Shown in pieces: positions 61,683 through 64,000 of a DNA stretch of 64,000 bases (positions are counted from its first letter, which is position 1; every line of letters begins with the position of its first letter). A program made the translations under genes and the position numbers. The notes below the pieces were generated by a model. The model ran no database searches, had not been told where the DNA came from, and was given only the letters and a program-made list of their open reading frames with translations. The stretch is from assembly GCF_000422385.1 (NCBI RefSeq), contig NZ_AULR01000004.1, forward strand, positions 62,001 through 126,000, in the 5' to 3' direction. This stretch comes from Microbacterium indicum DSM 19969. GTDB taxonomy: Bacteria > Actinomycetota > Actinomycetes > Actinomycetales > Microbacteriaceae.

Positions 61683-62720
61683 ATGCCCCTCACCGACGCC
61701 CCGCTGCTGCGCGCACTGCGCGGCGAGCGCCCCGAGCGCACCCCCATCTGGTTCATGAGGCAGGCGGGCAGGTCGCTGCCCGAGTACCGCGATCTGCGCG
61801 TCGGCACGCGCATGCTCGACGCGTGCCTCGACCCCGAGATGGCGGCCGAGATCACGCTGCAGCCCGTGCGCCGTCACGGCGTCGACGCGGGCATCTTCTT
61901 CAGCGACATCGTCGTGCCGCTGCGCCTCGCGGGCGTCGCGGTCGAGATCGTCCCGGGCCGCGGGCCCGTGTTCGAGGACCCGATCCGCACGGCGGACGAC
62001 GTCGCCCGCCTGACGAGGATCCCCGCGAGCGTCGTCGCCGAGAAGGCGGGTCCGATCCGCGAGGCCGTGCGCATCGTCACGGAGGAGCTGCACCCGCAGG
62101 GCACCCCGCTCATCGGCTTCGCGGGCGCGCCCTTCACGCTCGCGGCCTACCTCGTCGAGGGCGGCCCGTCGAAGGAGCACATGCGCGCCCGCGCCATGAT
62201 GCACGCCGACCCCGCGAGCTGGAACCGCCTCGCGGCCTGGCTCGCCGAGGTGTCGGCGGCGTTCCTCGGCGCGCAGGTCGAGGCGGGCGCCTCGGCCGTG
62301 CAGCTCTTTGACTCGTGGGCGGGATCCCTCGCCCCCGCCGACTACCGCGCGTTCGTCCAGCCGCACTCGGCCGCCGCGCTCGCCGCGGTCGGATCGGTGC
62401 CGCGGATCCACTTCGGCGTGGGCACGGGCCCGTTCCTCGCCGACATGCGCCTCGGCGGGATCGCCGACGCCGTCGGCGTCGACTGGCGCCTGCCGCTCGA
62501 CGAGGCGGCCGCGATCGTCGGCCCCGGCGCGACGCTCCAGGGCAACATCGACCCCGCGATGCTCGCGGCGCCGTGGGAGGTGCTCGAGGCGCACATCCGC
62601 GACGTCGTCGAGCGCGGCCGCGCGGCCAGCGCGCACGTCGTGAACCTCGGCCACGGCGTCCCGCCCGAGACGGATCCCGCCGTGCTCACCCGCATCGTCG
62701 AGGCGGTGCACGCGCTGTGA
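61683..62720 (+). CDS. hemE: Uroporphyrinogen decarboxylase
   Basis: 345 residues. [16 protein letters not shown] (about 20-35) is the N-terminal signature with the two catalytic Arg; [17 protein letters not shown] is the second signature; [10 protein letters not shown] and [15 protein letters not shown] complete the active site. Converts uroporphyrinogen III to coproporphyrinogen III. Stop overlaps the GTG of the next gene (GTGA), so the two heme genes are coupled. Confidence 0.95.
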   Translation: MPLTDAPLLRALRGERPERTPIWFMRQAGRSLPEYRDLRVGTRMLDACLDPEMAAEITLQPVRRHGVDAGIFFSDIVVPLRLAGVAVEIVPGRGPVFEDPIRTADDVARLTRIPASVVAEKAGPIREAVRIVTEELHPQGTPLIGFAGAPFTLAAYLVEGGPSKEHMRARAMMHADPASWNRLAAWLAEVSAAFLGAQVEAGASAVQLFDSWAGSLAPADYRAFVQPHSAAALAAVGSVPRIHFGVGTGPFLADMRLGGIADAVGVDWRLPLDEAAAIVGPGATLQGNIDPAMLAAPWEVLEAHIRDVVERGRAASAHVVNLGHGVPPETDPAVLTRIVEAVHAL

Positions 62721-64000
62721 GCGAGCCCGTCGACCTCGTCGCGCTGCACGAGCGCGCGCAGAGCAGGCGCGTCGTCGTCGTGGGCGGCGGCGTCGGCGGA
62801 CTCGTCGCGGCGCTCGAGCTCGCGAAGATCGGCGTGCGCGTGACGGTGCTCGAGGCGGCGGATCGCCTGGGCGGCGCCGTGCGCTCGGGCGAGGTCGCGG
62901 GCCTCGCGCTCGACCTCGGCGCCGAGAGCTACGCGACGCGCGGCGGGCACGTGCGTGCGCTCATCGAGGACCTCGGGATCGCGGATCTCGTCGTCCGGCC
63001 CGGCACGGGCGCCGGCGGGGCGTGGGTCGCGGGCGTCCCCGGTGTCGGCGCGGCGCCCCTCCCGAAGGGCGGCCTGCTGGGGATCCCCGGGAACCCCTTC
63101 GGCGAGGACGTGCGGCGCGTGATCGGCTGGTCGGGCGCGTGGCGCGCGTACCTCGACAGGGTCAAGCCGGTCCTGACGATCGGCCACGAGCAGTCGCTCG
63201 GCCGCCTCGTCGAGTCGCGGCTCGGCAAGCGGGTCCTCGAGCGCCTCGTCGCGCCCGTGACGTCGGGCGTCTACTCGTCGTCGCCCGAGCGGATCGACGT
63301 CGACGCCGCGGCGCCGGGCCTCAACGCCGCCGTGACGCGGAACGGATCCCTCCTCGGTGCGGTCCTGCAGCTGACCGAGGAGCGCCGGAGCGCGCCGGGC
63401 GGCGCCGTCGAGGGCCTCCGCGGCGGCATGGGCCGCCTCGTCGCGGCGCTCGCCGCGCGCCTCGAGGAGCTCGGCGCCGAGATCGTCACGGGCGCTGAGG
63501 TCGTCTCGCTCGAGGACGGCGAGGTGCGGGTGGAGGGCGGCGACGCCTACCCCGCCGACGCCGTCGTCGTCGCCGTCGAGGAGGGGCCCGCGCGGCGCCT
63601 CCTCGCGCCCCGCGGATCGCTCGCCCCCGAGCCGCCCGTCGCGGGCCCCGTCGTCGAGGTCGTGACGCTCGTCGTCGACGCGCCGGCGCTCGACGCGAAG
63701 CCGCGCGGCACCGGCGTGCTGACGGTCCCGGGATCCCACACCGCCAAGGCGCTCACCCACGTGACCGCGAAGTGGGAGTGGGTCGCCGAGGCGGTGCCCG
63801 CGGGGGCGCACGTCGTGCGCGTCTCGTTCGGGACGGCCGACGAGGCGCCCGCGACCGAGGGGCTCGACGAGCGCGGGGCGGCCGTCCTCGCCCTCGCCGA
63901 GGCGTCGCGCATGCTCGGCGTCGACCTCGATCCGTCGCAGCTGCTCGGCCAACGGCGCGAGCGCTTCCGCCAGTCGCAGCCCGGGTCGGTCATCGGACAC
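62717..64000 (+). CDS. hemY: Protoporphyrinogen/coproporphyrinogen III oxidase (3' end outside window)
   Basis: 428 codons are visible. FAD fold [20 protein letters not shown] (about 18-37), [25 protein letters not shown] and [21 protein letters not shown] are signatures of HemY/CgoX. In Gram-positive bacteria this enzyme makes coproporphyrin III for the coproporphyrin-dependent heme route, and that role is expected here. About 40-60 residues of the C-terminus are probably missing. GTG overlaps the hemE stop. Confidence 0.93.
   Translation, partial: MSEPVDLVALHERAQSRRVVVVGGGVGGLVAALELAKIGVRVTVLEAADRLGGAVRSGEVAGLALDLGAESYATRGGHVRALIEDLGIADLVVRPGTGAGGAWVAGVPGVGAAPLPKGGLLGIPGNPFGEDVRRVIGWSGAWRAYLDRVKPVLTIGHEQSLGRLVESRLGKRVLERLVAPVTSGVYSSSPERIDVDAAAPGLNAAVTRNGSLLGAVLQLTEERRSAPGGAVEGLRGGMGRLVAALAARLEELGAEIVTGAEVVSLEDGEVRVEGGDAYPADAVVVAVEEGPARRLLAPRGSLAPEPPVAGPVVEVVTLVVDAPALDAKPRGTGVLTVPGSHTAKALTHVTAKWEWVAEAVPAGAHVVRVSFGTADEAPATEGLDERGAAVLALAEASRMLGVDLDPSQLLGQRRERFRQSQPGSVIGH

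Overview
The window reads as a continuous stretch of chromosome from a very G+C-rich actinomycete, most likely a member of the Microbacteriaceae. This is an inference from the base composition, the frequent GTG starts, the fused cydDC gene, the HspR-type HAIR operator, the actinobacterial heme gene order and the protein families present. I see no rRNA, tRNA, CRISPR array, insertion sequence or phage gene. Genes are tightly packed, many with 1 to 4 base stop/start overlaps. The first gene (a methyltransferase) and the last (protoporphyrinogen/coproporphyrinogen oxidase) run off the window edges.

Layout. 1-7 kb: methyltransferase, CCA-adding enzyme, two GT4 glycosyltransferases and an O-antigen-ligase-like membrane protein (a surface polysaccharide operon). 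7-13.7 kb: a GlxA-type AraC regulator, a ClpB without N-domain under a perfect HAIR box, a nitroreductase, a NatAB-like ABC exporter and an NADPH-dependent FMN reductase. 14-20 kb: a two-component system, exonuclease III, pyrE, a ROK-family kinase, a HAD phosphatase and a short-chain dehydrogenase. 20-24 kb: mntR and mntH with two paired operator-like boxes, an rRNA/tRNA methyltransferase, and a VapBC-like toxin-antitoxin pair with a palindromic operator. 24-32 kb: MATE exporter, M13 peptidase, and a translationally coupled HSP90-family ATPase plus 939-residue TPR protein. 32-36 kb: soxR with its own SoxR box, an acetyltransferase bracketed by hairpins, a roughly 1.5 kb low-G+C island holding a frameshifted secreted protein and an unknown gene, then purU. 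36-46 kb: the cytochrome bd operon cydA-cydB-cydDC facing a BlaI-family repressor across four tandem palindromes, followed by an M56 peptidase, a lipoprotein that looks like a circularly permuted flavin amine oxidase, and a PfkB sugar kinase. 46-53 kb: a MetE-like methyltransferase divergent from a probable organosulfur operon (acyl-CoA-dehydrogenase-like monooxygenase, MFS importer, DszA-type monooxygenase). 53-59 kb: membrane-anchored HNH/excalibur nuclease, glycyl-tRNA synthetase, a flavoprotein and a decayed SulP transporter. 59-64 kb: the heme genes hemA, hemE and hemY, with an AI-2E-family transporter between hemA and hemE.

Three patterns run across the window. (1) About twenty genes have a TANNNT -10 hexamer 6-8 bases before the start codon, which predicts leaderless mRNAs and fixes several start sites. 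(2) The hexamer GGATCC is greatly over-used (ten copies in the first 3 kb, about one expected) but I find none in the low-G+C island. (3) Long inverted repeats, some perfect over 20-29 bp, sit directly after stop codons or flank single genes. The best candidates for little-described biology are the BlaI-cytochrome bd switch, the HSP90-TPR pair, the permuted flavoprotein lipoprotein, and the island bordered by a purU-derived repeat.
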